The notes below the pieces were generated by a model. It was not told the DNA's origin. It saw only the letters and a program-made list of their open reading frames with translations, and searched no databases. Both the position numbers and the translations under genes were made by a program. Shown in pieces: positions 37,152 to 45,412 of a DNA stretch of 64,000 bases (position 1 is the stretch's first letter; the number at the start of each line of letters is the position of its first letter). Where the stretch lies: assembly GCA_963850535.1 (NCBI GenBank), contig CAWKMC010000037.1:93988-157987 (forward strand). The letters run 5' to 3'. This DNA is from JAMXLO01 sp963850535 (GTDB lineage: Bacteria > Pseudomonadota > Alphaproteobacteria > Acetobacterales > Acetobacteraceae).

Positions 37152-38704
37152 GCGGCGGCGTGACGCACGTTGGTGAACAGGATCGGCCAGACCTCGACGC
37201 CATTCACCGGCTTGCGCAGCGCGGAGACGTTCTCGTTGATCTGCAGCCAGATATACGGTGCGTCGTTCCAAATCAGCGTCTGCGCCTTGGCGAGATCCTC
37301 CGCCGCCTGCTTACGATCGGACTCTGATGCCGGCGGCATCCAGCAGGCGATCCACCTCGGGATTGCGATAACGCCCCATATTCCAGACGTCCGGCCGCGC
37401 AGCGTCGTCCTTGTTCGACTTGAACAGTGATGCGAGGTGATAGAGGCCTGACGCGTTCGCGGGATTGAAGCCGAACATCGCGATGTCCCACTTGATGTTC
37501 GCGCGATCCTGCCGCATCGCGTCCCAATACGATCCGGCCTCGATCTTGGTGATCGCTACCTTCACTCCGACCTGGGTCAGCGCATTCGCCACCACTTCGC
37601 CCACCGAGACATCGCTCGGGAACAGACCCTGAGAGACGAACATTGCCAGTTCCAGCGGCTTCTCGGGACCGAAGCCGGCGGCTCCCAGCAGTGCCTTCGC
37701 CTGCGCCGGATCGTGCACCAACTTGGAGACCGGCGCGTAGCCCTCGGTGTTGAACGCGAGAGGTGAGTCAGGTGCGCGCGCATAGCCGAAGAACACTTTT
37801 GAGGCGATCGCCTCGACTGGTACGGCCAGGTTGAAGCGCCTGGCGAACACGCAGATCAGACAGGTATGGCCGCGTCAGGTTGATCACGAAACCGATCGGC
37901 CGCAGTCCCGGGACATGGATGATCTGAACCTTGGGATCATCCTTCAGTCCGCCCACCAGCGCGACCGGTACGCTGTCGATGATATCCGCCGCACCCGTGC
38001 GCAGTGCGGCCACCCGCGTGGATGGATCGGAGATGGCCTTCAGTATCAGCTTCGCCGTCTTCGGCCTACCGCCCCAGTAGCCATCGAAAGCTTCCAGGAC
38101 CAGTTGCTGTCCGGGATCGAAACTGGCCATGCGATAAGGACCGGCCCCGACCGGGTTCTTGGCAATACCGTCCTCGCCATATTTCGCCACTGCCGCTGGC
38201 GACACGAGCGCACCCGAGACATGCGCGAGCGAATTCGGCAACTGCGAAAACGGCTGCGACAAGCGCAACACCACCGTGCCTGCATCCGGCGTGTCGACGC
38301 CCGCCACCGGATCCCAGAGCGGGCGGTTGGTAGGATTGCGCTGCTTGTCCATCAGCCGCTCGATGTTGAACTTCACCGCCGCAGCATCCACCGGCGTGCC
38401 GTCGTGGAAGTGCGCGCCTGAGCGCAGCTTCAGCGTGCACGACCTCAGGTCATCCGCCATCGTCCAGCTCTCGGCAAGCTGCGGAACGATCGTCATGTCG
38501 GGCGCAAAGGTCAGCAGACCGTCATACAGGCAGAGCGCCGCCTCACTGCCCGCCGGATACAACGTGTACGAGCCATGCACCGGATCCAGCGTCAGCACAC
38601 CGACGCTCTGGCCATAGGTGAGCGACGACGCCTGCGTGCCCTGGGCATGCGCGCGCAACGCCAGCGCCGCCGCCGGCGAGCGTGAGGAAGTGACGACGAA
38701 GCAT
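37148..38704 (-). pseudogene. ABC transporter solute-binding protein, family 5 (three frame breaks)
   Basis: A DppA-type binding protein of about 520 residues. It starts MLRRHFLTLAGG, a signal peptide, and continues after a break near 38670 as ALALRAHAQGTQASSLTYGQ. The body has RSGAHFHDGTPVDAAAVKFN and VGAGPYRMASFDPGQQLVLE. A second break near 37834 leads into NLAVPVEAIASKVFFGYARA and a third near 37325 into SESDRKQAAEDLAKAQTLIW, ending RHAAA. Each break is a two-base loss or one-base gain at a short repeat. It starts 12 bases after the pyridoxal-enzyme gene and overlaps the permease start. Confidence 0.82.
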
Positions 38705-38716
38705 GGCGCGGTCCTC

Positions 38717-39739
38717 TCAGAGCCAGAGCGTGTTCCAGGTGAAGATGGCCGGGGTTCCGCCGGTATGAACGAACACAAGCGTGTCGCCCTTGCGGTAACG
38801 GCCTTCGCGGATGTGCGCGATCATGCCTGCTGCCGCCTTGCCGGTGTAGATCGGATCGAGGATCACGCCCTCGGTACGTGCAAACAGTTTCACTGCTTCG
38901 ACACATGCCTCGGTTGGGATGCCGTAACCGGGGCCGACGAAGCGCATGTCGTTGTGTATCTCGTCCTCGGTCATCCTCATGTCGAGACCGAGCACCTGCA
39001 GGGTCTCGTTGGCGATCGCGGCGGTACGCGACGGGACGTGGAATTCGTCAGTTGCAGTCACGCCCTCAACGCTATGCCCGGCGTTGGTCAGACGCTTGCC
39101 GAGTACGAGCCCTGCCTGCCCCTTGCCGCTCGACGACATGTACAGCGCGTCTGGCCGCATACCCATCGGCGCCAGTTGCTCCAGCATCTCGAGCGTCGTC
39201 TCAAGGTACGCCAGCGCCGAGGCGACATCGAACATCGGATTGTCGTTAAGGATGTGGGGGCGGCCGCCTGCCTCGCGCACCCGGCGCGCGCTGTCATCGA
39301 GTGCGGCGCGCTGGGCTTCGCGGGTCGGTGCGAACACCACTTCGGCCCCAAGCAGGTAATCGACCAGCAGGTTGCCCTGAACGACGTCGGGTTTTTGGCC
39401 CTCCAGCACCAGGATCGTCTTCAGCCCGAGCTTGTTGCAGGCACCGATCGTCTGCCTTGCCGAGTTGGATTGCAGATCGAGCCCGACCACCACGGTGTCG
39501 GGGTTCTCCGCCATCGTGCGGGCCAGCCGGAACTCCAGGTTCCGCAACTTGTTGCCGCCGAACGCGACGCCGGTCAGGTCATCGCGTTTGATCAGGATGC
39601 GAGGACCGCCAAGCGCGCGTGTCAGGTTTGGCGCTTCCTGCAGCGGCGTGGGGATTAGCGCGAGCCTGACGCGAGGCACGCGACCGATGCGCTCGCGAAT
39701 CCACGCATACTGCGCCATCCCACCAACACCATCATCCAT
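38717..39739 (-). CDS. D-cysteine desulfhydrase / ACC deaminase-family PLP enzyme
   Basis: A 340-residue fold-type II PLP enzyme. The cofactor lysine lies in KRDDLTGVAFGGNKLRNLEF, and the family blocks LQSNSARQTIGACNKLGLKT, YMSSSGKGQAGLVLG and IYTGKAAAGMIAHIREG follow. Relatives are D-cysteine desulfhydrases and 1-aminocyclopropane-1-carboxylate deaminases, both of which break down amino acids to keto acids and ammonia. I chose the ATG at 39739, after GAGGGC; an open frame reaches 39910. It leads the operon with the second ABC transporter, so the imported ligand may be a D-amino acid or related compound (inference). Confidence 0.9.
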   Translation of the reverse strand: MDDGVGGMAQYAWIRERIGRVPRVRLALIPTPLQEAPNLTRALGGPRILIKRDDLTGVAFGGNKLRNLEFRLARTMAENPDTVVVGLDLQSNSARQTIGACNKLGLKTILVLEGQKPDVVQGNLLVDYLLGAEVVFAPTREAQRAALDDSARRVREAGGRPHILNDNPMFDVASALAYLETTLEMLEQLAPMGMRPDALYMSSSGKGQAGLVLGKRLTNAGHSVEGVTATDEFHVPSRTAAIANETLQVLGLDMRMTEDEIHNDMRFVGPGYGIPTEACVEAVKLFARTEGVILDPIYTGKAAAGMIAHIREGRYRKGDTLVFVHTGGTPAIFTWNTLWL

Positions 39740-39912
39740 CGTCTGCCCTCGCGCCGTGAGGGCCATTGTCAGCCGGGCGCCTGCCGCTTCAAGGCAAGCG
39801 GCCTCTGGCAGCGCACACGGGGCAGGGGTCCAACGAGATGAGTAGGCCAAAGGGCTTTCGCGGTTGCGATATTGGCCCCATGCTGCACTGATTAAGAAAA
39901 GTCGAGGCATGC

Positions 39913-40530
39913 ATGGCCGACACTGTCCAGGCGCCGCCGGAACGCAAGGCGCGCGACGCCTCCTCCCCGGTCGTTGTGAAGAAGTACGCGAACCGGCGGC
40001 TCTACAACACAGAGAGCTCCAGCTACATCACTCTGGACAACCTGGCCGACATGGTGCGGCAGGGCCGCGACTTCGTCGTCTACGACGCCAAGAGCGGCGA
40101 GGACATCACCCGCGGGGTGCTCACCCAAATCATCGTCGAAGAGGAAGGCAAGGGCCACAACCTGTTGCCGATCACCTTCCTGCGCCACCTCATAGGCTTT
40201 TACGGCGATCAGATGCAGAACGTGGTGCCGCGCTTCCTGGACCAGGCGATGGGCGCCCTGGCGCAGCAGCAGGAGCAGGTCCGAACGGCGATGCAGAAGA
40301 CGATGGGCTCGATAGGCACCATGTTCCCGTTCGGCAACATGGAGGAGGTGAGCCGGCAGAACATGGCCATGATGGAAAGGGCCTTCAGCCTGTTCACACC
40401 GTTCTACCGAGGCGGCAGCGCGGCCGAGCCCGGGCCTTCGACCCAGGCGCAGGAGGTTGCCGATCTGCTGGCCGAGGTGGAAAGCCTGCGTCGGCAGCTC
40501 GAAGAGGCGAAAAAGCCAGTCAAATCCTGA
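39913..40530 (+). CDS. phaR: PhaR polyhydroxyalkanoate synthesis repressor
   Basis: A 205-residue PhaR protein. The PHB/PHA accumulation DNA-binding domain is at the N-terminus (VVKKYANRRLYNTESSSYI, then DLADMVRQGRDF-like LADMVRQGRDFVVYDAKSG), followed by the granule-associated domain (FLRHLIGFYGDQMQNVVPRF) and a long helix with Met and Gln. PhaR senses polyester granules and represses phasin and its own gene. No pha synthesis genes are in the window. It is convergent with trpF. Confidence 0.94.
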   Translation: MADTVQAPPERKARDASSPVVVKKYANRRLYNTESSSYITLDNLADMVRQGRDFVVYDAKSGEDITRGVLTQIIVEEEGKGHNLLPITFLRHLIGFYGDQMQNVVPRFLDQAMGALAQQQEQVRTAMQKTMGSIGTMFPFGNMEEVSRQNMAMMERAFSLFTPFYRGGSAAEPGPSTQAQEVADLLAEVESLRRQLEEAKKPVKS

Positions 40531-40554
40531 CGTCCCGGGACCGGCGCACCGAGG

Positions 40555-41185
40555 CTAAAGCCGGACTGCGCGCGCGTTCCGGATGAAGGCGCGGATCATG
40601 TCCGGGTCCTTGACACCGCGCGCTTTCTCTACTCCGGATGAAACGTCGACCGCATCTGCCCCGGTTGTCCTGATTGCTTCGGCCACATTGCTGGCGGTCA
40701 GCCCACCGGCGAGAATCCACGGCACCGGCGCTCGCCAATCCCGCAGCAGCGACCAGTCGAACAGTGTTGCGTTGCCGCCGGGGCGAGTGGCGCCGGTGGG
40801 TGCCTTTGCTTCCAACACCAGCCGGTCTGCTCCTTCGGAGGCATCTGTCAGATCTTCCCTGGAGGCAACGCCAACCGAGCGCCAGACAGGCAAGCCAAAC
40901 CTGCGTCGAAGTCCCGAAACGTCCACGCTGCCGTAGACCTGCAGCACGTCGAGTTGCACAAACTCCACCGTCGCGGCAATCACCTCAGCCTGTCGGATCA
41001 ACGAACAGCCCGACCCGCGGCGTCTGCGCACTTGCACGGGCCGACAGCACGGCAGCCTGCTGCGGTGTCACATAGCGCGGCGATGGAGGAAAGAAATTAA
41101 AGCCCAGCCAGTCGGCACCCGCCGCAACAGCCGTATCGAGCGCCACCGGATGATTGATGCCGCAGATCTTGACCCGAACAGTCAC
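40555..41185 (-). pseudogene. trpF: Phosphoribosylanthranilate isomerase TrpF (frameshift near 40990)
   Basis: A TrpF of about 210 residues in tryptophan synthesis. The first part, from GTG 41185, reads VKICGINHPVALDTAVAAGA, with the catalytic cysteine in KICG, then GADWLGFNFFPPSPRYV and RVGLFVDPT. The frame then breaks at ACAGGC near 40990 and continues QAEVIAATVEFVQLDVLQVY and WILAGGLTASNVAEAI, where the phosphate is bound, to the TAG at 40555. Restoring one AC unit gives DPTQAEV, which matches TrpF proteins. A broken core biosynthetic gene here argues for sequence error. It is coupled to lapA (GTGA overlap). Confidence 0.9.
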
Positions 41186-41472
41186 GGCGGAGACGTCTCC
41201 GGGAGCCGTGCTTTGAGTTCCTGCACCTGAGCCTCCAGCAGGCGAACAGTGTGCTCTGCGCGACGCGCTCGCCGCCGCTGCACCAGTTCCGAGACCCAGA
41301 CCAGAAGACCTCCCGCCAGAAACGCGATCGCCATGAACCCCAGCATCGCCAACGATAACGGCAGTGTCGCCGCATAGTCGGTTGGCCACACATACAGAGA
41401 CACCGGCTGTCTGTTGGACAATGCGAACAGAACCAGCAGCAGCAAAAGTGGCAGTGCTATCAGCAGGCGCAT
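41182..41472 (-). CDS. LapA-domain (DUF1049) membrane protein
   Basis: A 96-residue inner-membrane protein with two spans: LLIALPLLLLLVLFALSN near the start and LPLSLAMLGFMAIAFLAGGL in the middle. The NRQPVSLYVWP segment between them and a basic, helical tail (VQRRRARRAEHTVRLLEAQV) are typical of LapA/DUF1049 proteins, which help in lipopolysaccharide assembly and envelope homeostasis in enterobacteria. It lies between ihfB and trpF, the usual alphaproteobacterial order rpsA-ihfB-lapA-trpF, and overlaps the start of trpF by four bases. Confidence 0.88.
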   Translation of the reverse strand: MRLLIALPLLLLLVLFALSNRQPVSLYVWPTDYAATLPLSLAMLGFMAIAFLAGGLLVWVSELVQRRRARRAEHTVRLLEAQVQELKARLPETSPP

Positions 41473-41497
41473 GGGTGCCTACGGGTCAGTGACGGCC

Positions 41498-41797
41498 TCA
41501 CCCCCGAGACCCGCGCGCCCCCCGGTTGACGCGATCGCGCAATTCCTTCCCGGCTTTGAAGAACGGCACCGCCTTCTCGTCCACCGGCACCGCTGCACCG
41601 GTACGGGGATTGCGCCCGGTCCGTGCATTGCGCCGCTTCACCGTGAACGCACCGAAGCCGCGCAACTCGACGCGCTCGCCGCGCGCCAGAGCACCGGTGA
41701 TCTGGTCGAATATCGTTGCCACAATCAGCTCGACGTCGGCACCCCTCAGGTGCGGGTTGGTGGCGGAGAGTTCCGCGATGAGTTCCGACTTGGTCAA
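41498..41797 (-). CDS. ihfB: Integration host factor subunit beta
   Basis: A 99-residue IHF beta subunit. It starts TKSELIAELSATNPHLRG, carries RVELRGFGAFTVKRRNARTG and the arm motif GRNPRTGAAVPVDEKAVPFF with the DNA-kinking proline. IHF bends DNA at specific sites in replication, recombination and transcription. The start is a TTG at 41797, chosen because IHF beta proteins begin (M)TKSELIAEL; a longer in-frame TTG at 41824 overlaps the sppA stop. Gene order rpsA-sppA-ihfB-lapA supports it. Confidence 0.95.
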   Translation of the reverse strand: MTKSELIAELSATNPHLRGADVELIVATIFDQITGALARGERVELRGFGAFTVKRRNARTGRNPRTGAAVPVDEKAVPFFKAGKELRDRVNRGARGSRG

Positions 41798-41820
41798 TGT
41801 GCCAGCCGCCGAACAACGGT

Positions 41821-42744
41821 TCAATTGCCGGAACGTTGCCAGACCACCTGTGCGCCGTCAAGGATAACTCCTTGGGAAAGCACGCTTTTCCAAAGCTCTG
41901 TGAGGATCCAGCCGAGGCTCGTCGACAAGGCCCTGCTGGCGTAGCTCCCGCTGGAAACGTCCTCGACCGGAAGGTTGGACGATATCCCCTTCTCCTGCGC
42001 CAGCCACTGGCGCGCATCCTGCTCGCCCCCAATGGCATCGACCAGTCCGAGCTTCAACGCCTGCCGGCCCGTATAGGGACGGCCATCGGCCAGTTCCCGC
42101 ACCCGGCCGGCCTCCATGTGTCGGCCTTGGGCCACCATGTCGACGAACTGGTCGTACATGTCCATCACCAGTCCCTGCAACATTTGGCGTCCTTCGGACG
42201 ACAGCGGCTTGACGAAGCTGGGCTGGTCCTTCAGCGGTCCAGAGACGATCGGGTCTGCACTCACACCAATCGACTTCAGCAGCCCCGAGATGTCTCCGGT
42301 CTCCAGCAACACGCCGATGGAGCCGGTCAGCGTGCTCTCCTGCGCAAAGATGCGGGCAGCGGGAACCGCGATCATGTAGCCGGCCGACGCTGCAGTGCCG
42401 CCCATCACCACAACGACCGGCTTCTTCTCTGCCACGCGCGCAATTGCGTCGTGGAGTGCCTGGCCGCCGGCAACGCTGCCGCCGGGGCTGTCGACCAGCA
42501 CCAGCAACGCCTTGGCCCGTGTATCGTCGGCGAGCTTGGCCACCTCCCGGTCCAGCTTCCGATCCGCGGTGATGATCCCGCTCACGGTCAGCCTCGCCAC
42601 ATGGGAACCGATGAGCCAAGGGTTGCTGCCGCGCAGCGCCACCAGAATGACCGCCAACACAGCAAGCACGGCGAAGCTGCGCCAGAAGAACAGGCGCCGC
42701 TTCAGGCGGCGCCGATCGAGCAACAGGTCAGTCTCGAGGCTCAT
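41821..42744 (-). CDS. sppA: Signal peptide peptidase SppA
   Basis: A 307-residue membrane-bound serine protease that degrades cleaved signal peptides. One span at about residues 21-37 is followed by the ClpP-like domain. The nucleophile is S120 in GGTAASAGYMIA and the general-base lysine is K172 in SGPLKDQ, giving the short SppA type with a Ser-Lys dyad. It sits between rpsA and ihfB. Its start codon is three bases after a perfect nine-pair inverted repeat, described separately, that would cover the ribosome site. Confidence 0.94.
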   Translation of the reverse strand: MSLETDLLLDRRRLKRRLFFWRSFAVLAVLAVILVALRGSNPWLIGSHVARLTVSGIITADRKLDREVAKLADDTRAKALLVLVDSPGGSVAGGQALHDAIARVAEKKPVVVVMGGTAASAGYMIAVPAARIFAQESTLTGSIGVLLETGDISGLLKSIGVSADPIVSGPLKDQPSFVKPLSSEGRQMLQGLVMDMYDQFVDMVAQGRHMEAGRVRELADGRPYTGRQALKLGLVDAIGGEQDARQWLAQEKGISSNLPVEDVSSGSYASRALSTSLGWILTELWKSVLSQGVILDGAQVVWQRSGN

Positions 42745-42746
42745 CG

Positions 42747-42767
42747 CCGGTGATCAGCGATCACCGG
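42747..42767 (-). promoter_or_regulatory. Perfect 9-bp inverted repeat over the sppA ribosome site
   Basis: The sequence CCGGTGATC-AGC-GATCACCGG forms a nine-pair stem with a three-base loop. It lies between the rpsA stop (42770) and the sppA start codon (42744), so in the messenger the stem would end two bases before the sppA AUG and would bury the only purine-rich candidate ribosome site. There is no run of U after it, so it is not a classical terminator. It could be an attenuating stem, an RNase site that splits the rpsA-sppA message, or a protein-binding site; the sequence does not decide. Confidence 0.55.
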
Positions 42768-42769
42768 GA

Positions 42770-44524
42770 TCAGCTGTTCTCGGTCTGAGCCTGTTGGTTG
42801 CGGCGACGGATCGCTGCCCCTAGGATGTCGCCGAGCGAGGCGCCGGAATCGGACGACCCGTACTCGGCCATCGCCTGCTTCTCCTCCTCGACCTCCTTGC
42901 CCTTGATGGTCAGGCTGAGCTTGCGAGAGGCGCGATCAATGGCGACGATCTTGGCGTCGACCTTCTCGCCCACGGCGAACCGATCGGGACGCTGATCGGC
43001 TTTGTCGCGGGCAAGTTCCGCACGGCGGATAAAGCCGGTCAGCACGTCCCCAACCTTCACCTCGACCCCGTTCGGCAGGATGTTGTTGACCACACAGGTG
43101 ACAACGTCGCCCTTGTGTACCGACTCCAGCACCGACGCCGCTGGATCATCCTTGAGCTGCTTGATGCCGAGGCTGATCCGCTCCTTCTCGACATCGACGT
43201 CGAGTACCTTGGCCTGGACCACTTGGCCCTTTTCGTATTTCGCGATGGCCAGTTCGCCCGGCTCGTCCCAGGAGAGGTCGGACATGTGGATCATGCCATC
43301 GATATCCGCACTCAGCCCAATGAACAGGCCGAACTCTGTGATGTTGCGAATTTCGCCCTCGACGACGGAACCAATCGAGTGCTCGTCCACAAACTGCTCC
43401 CAGGGATTCCGCTGCACCTGCTTGAGGCCCAGTGAGATTCGGCGCTTGGACGCGTCCACGTCGAGCACCAAAACGTCCACTTCCTGGCTGGTGGAGACGA
43501 TCTTCCCTGGATGCACGTTCTTCTTGGTCCACGACATTTCGGAGACGTGCACCAAGCCTTCTACTCCCGGCTCCAGCTCGACGAAGGCACCGTAATCCGT
43601 GATATTTGTGACGCGGCCAGTGAACTTCCCTCCGACCGGATATTTCACCGCCACGCCATCCCAGGGATCCGTCTCAAGCTGCTTCATGCCGAGTGAGATC
43701 CGCTGGGTCTCCGGATTGAACCGGATCACCTGGACCTTGACCTGCTGGCCGATCTGCAGCGCCTCGGATGGATGATTGATGCGGCGCCACGCGATGTCGG
43801 TGACATGCAGAAGACCGTCGACGCCACCGAGATCAACGAAGGCGCCGTAGTCGGTGATGTTCTTCACCACACCGTCGAGGATCTGGCCTTCCTTAAGCCC
43901 CTGAATCAGTTCGCTCCGCTGCTCCGCGCGGGTCTCCTCCAGCACCGCGCGCCGAGACACGACGATATTGCCGCGGGCACGGTCCATCTTGAGGATCTGA
44001 AACGGCTGCGGCGAGCCCATCAACGGACCGACGTCGCGAACGGGCCGGATGTCCACCTGGCTGCCCGGCAGGAATGCCACTGCTCCTCCCAGGTCCACGG
44101 TGAAGCCGCCCTTCACCCGGCCATAGATCGAGCCGTTGACCCGCTGCTGGGTCTCAAACGCTTTCTCGAGGTTGGTCCAAGCCTCCTCGCGCCGCGCCTT
44201 CTCGCGCGACAGGATGATGGCGCCATCCCTGTCCTCGTAGCGCTCGACATAGAGTTCGATGACATCGCCAGGCTGGACTTCGGGCTTGCTGCCAGGCGGC
44301 CCGAATTCCTTAAGGGCGACGCGGCCCTCCGACTTCAGGCCGACATCGACGATGGCGTATTCGTCGGTCAACCGGAGGACGCGGCCGGTGACCACCGAGC
44401 CATCGAAGCCGGTGTCCTGGCCGAGCGTTTCATCGAGGAGAGAGGCGAAATCTTCGCCTTTGAAATGGTCCTGCATTGGAGCGGCAGGCGGCGCGGTGCG
44501 TGCGACAGTGGCGGATAGAGCCAT
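42770..44524 (-). CDS. rpsA: 30S ribosomal protein S1
   Basis: A 584-residue S1 with six S1 OB-fold repeats, for instance GAFVDLGGVDGLLHVTDIAW, GAFVELEPGVEGLVHVSEM and GLFIGLSADIDGMIHMSDLS. It binds messenger RNA and brings it to the small subunit. I chose the ATG at 44524 because MALSATVART is a plausible start about 30 residues before the first repeat; an open frame to 44668 is non-homologous. cmk lies upstream on the same strand, the conserved cmk-rpsA-ihfB order. Confidence 0.97.
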   Translation of the reverse strand: MALSATVARTAPPAAPMQDHFKGEDFASLLDETLGQDTGFDGSVVTGRVLRLTDEYAIVDVGLKSEGRVALKEFGPPGSKPEVQPGDVIELYVERYEDRDGAIILSREKARREEAWTNLEKAFETQQRVNGSIYGRVKGGFTVDLGGAVAFLPGSQVDIRPVRDVGPLMGSPQPFQILKMDRARGNIVVSRRAVLEETRAEQRSELIQGLKEGQILDGVVKNITDYGAFVDLGGVDGLLHVTDIAWRRINHPSEALQIGQQVKVQVIRFNPETQRISLGMKQLETDPWDGVAVKYPVGGKFTGRVTNITDYGAFVELEPGVEGLVHVSEMSWTKKNVHPGKIVSTSQEVDVLVLDVDASKRRISLGLKQVQRNPWEQFVDEHSIGSVVEGEIRNITEFGLFIGLSADIDGMIHMSDLSWDEPGELAIAKYEKGQVVQAKVLDVDVEKERISLGIKQLKDDPAASVLESVHKGDVVTCVVNNILPNGVEVKVGDVLTGFIRRAELARDKADQRPDRFAVGEKVDAKIVAIDRASRKLSLTIKGKEVEEEKQAMAEYGSSDSGASLGDILGAAIRRRNQQAQTENS

Positions 44525-44732
44525 GTGTTGATTGTGTTCCGTTACGGTAAGGCCGGACGGATTGCCCGGAGAAGCCGTTGATATGCGCGTCCCTTCGGGA
44601 ACACGACTTGCCCACGGCAACTGCCGCGGGCCCGGTTGAACTGAGGATATTCGACACATACGCCGCAAGACAGCGAAGTCAAGCGGCAGCGGCGTTTTGT
44701 GCGGCGGCTCCCACGACCGGCCCGACGTAGTG

Positions 44733-45353
44733 TCACGTCAACCTGCCTCGCACGACTCTGGCAGCCCGCTCGAAGGCCTCGTCCGGCGTCAACCGGCTGG
44801 TGTCAATCAGCACGGCGTCATCCGCCTGCCGCATGTTCGGCCGATCGCGCGTGTCGCGCGCGAGCATCTCGGCCTCGACCGTGGCGAGATCGGCAGCCAC
44901 TCCCTTGTCCAGCAGCTCCTGGCACCGCCTACGCGCTCGCTCGGCAAGCGATGCCGTCACGTACAACTTTACCTTCGCGTCAGGGAAAATGACCGTGCCA
45001 ATGTCCCTTCCATCCAGCACCGCCCCCTTGTCGGTGGGAAAGCCGCGCTGGAAGTCGAGCAACGCGGCGCGAACCGCTGGAATTGCGGCAACTGCCGCGG
45101 CAGCGGCATCAGCCGCGGGCCCTCGTAGATCCCCCCTGTGTAGATCAGCCGGCCGCAGCGCACGTGCCGCCACCTCCGCCGTGGCGGCGTCCGATGGATC
45201 TGCCGCGGCATCGAGGACGCGCCGACCGACCGCGCGGTACAGCAGGCCGGTATCGAGATAAGGTAGCGCAAAGGTGGTCGCCAATCGCCGCGCCAACGTG
45301 CCCTTGCCAGCGGCCGCCGGTCCATCGATGGCGATGACCGGACCGCGCGTCAT
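44733..45353 (-). CDS. cmk: Cytidylate kinase
   Basis: A 206-residue (d)CMP kinase. The P-loop is GPAAAGKGT (residues 11-19), followed by LPYLDTGLLYRAVG, the nucleotide-binding LDGRDIGTVIFPDAKVKLYV and RDTRDRPNMRQADDAVLIDT. It recycles CMP to CDP. It lies between aroA and rpsA, the common aroA-cmk-rpsA arrangement. The protein is a little short (about 206 residues against 210-230), mostly in the middle insert, with all key motifs kept. Confidence 0.96.
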   Translation of the reverse strand: MTRGPVIAIDGPAAAGKGTLARRLATTFALPYLDTGLLYRAVGRRVLDAAADPSDAATAEVAARALRPADLHRGDLRGPAADAAAAAVAAIPAVRAALLDFQRGFPTDKGAVLDGRDIGTVIFPDAKVKLYVTASLAERARRRCQELLDKGVAADLATVEAEMLARDTRDRPNMRQADDAVLIDTSRLTPDEAFERAARVVRGRLT

Positions 45354-45388
45354 ATGTGATCGCGGGCTATAGTCCGCCCGTCGGGGTC

Positions 45389-45412
45389 ATGGCCGGCTGC
45401 CGTGCCGGCCAT
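45389..45412 (-). terminator. Inverted repeat just after aroA (possible attenuator)
   Basis: ATGGCCGGC-TGCCGT-GCCGGCCAT is a perfect nine-pair stem with a six-base loop, abutting the aroA stop codon. It lies in the 58-base gap to cmk. On the minus strand no U-tract follows, so it is a weak candidate for an intrinsic terminator and may instead stabilise or process the aroA-cmk message. Confidence 0.4.

Noticed and set aside
35403..37271. A single 622-residue protein made of two fused permeases
   Set aside because: The join is nonsense text (RLAGHRRPAAHRRRVARLHT). It arises because the first permease is frameshifted near 36400; the correct end MINPRLR is in the next frame.
41858..42619. Minus-strand open frame of 253 codons within sppA
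   Set aside because: Same strand as sppA but out of frame, Gly/Arg-rich, and sppA has its full Ser-Lys active site.
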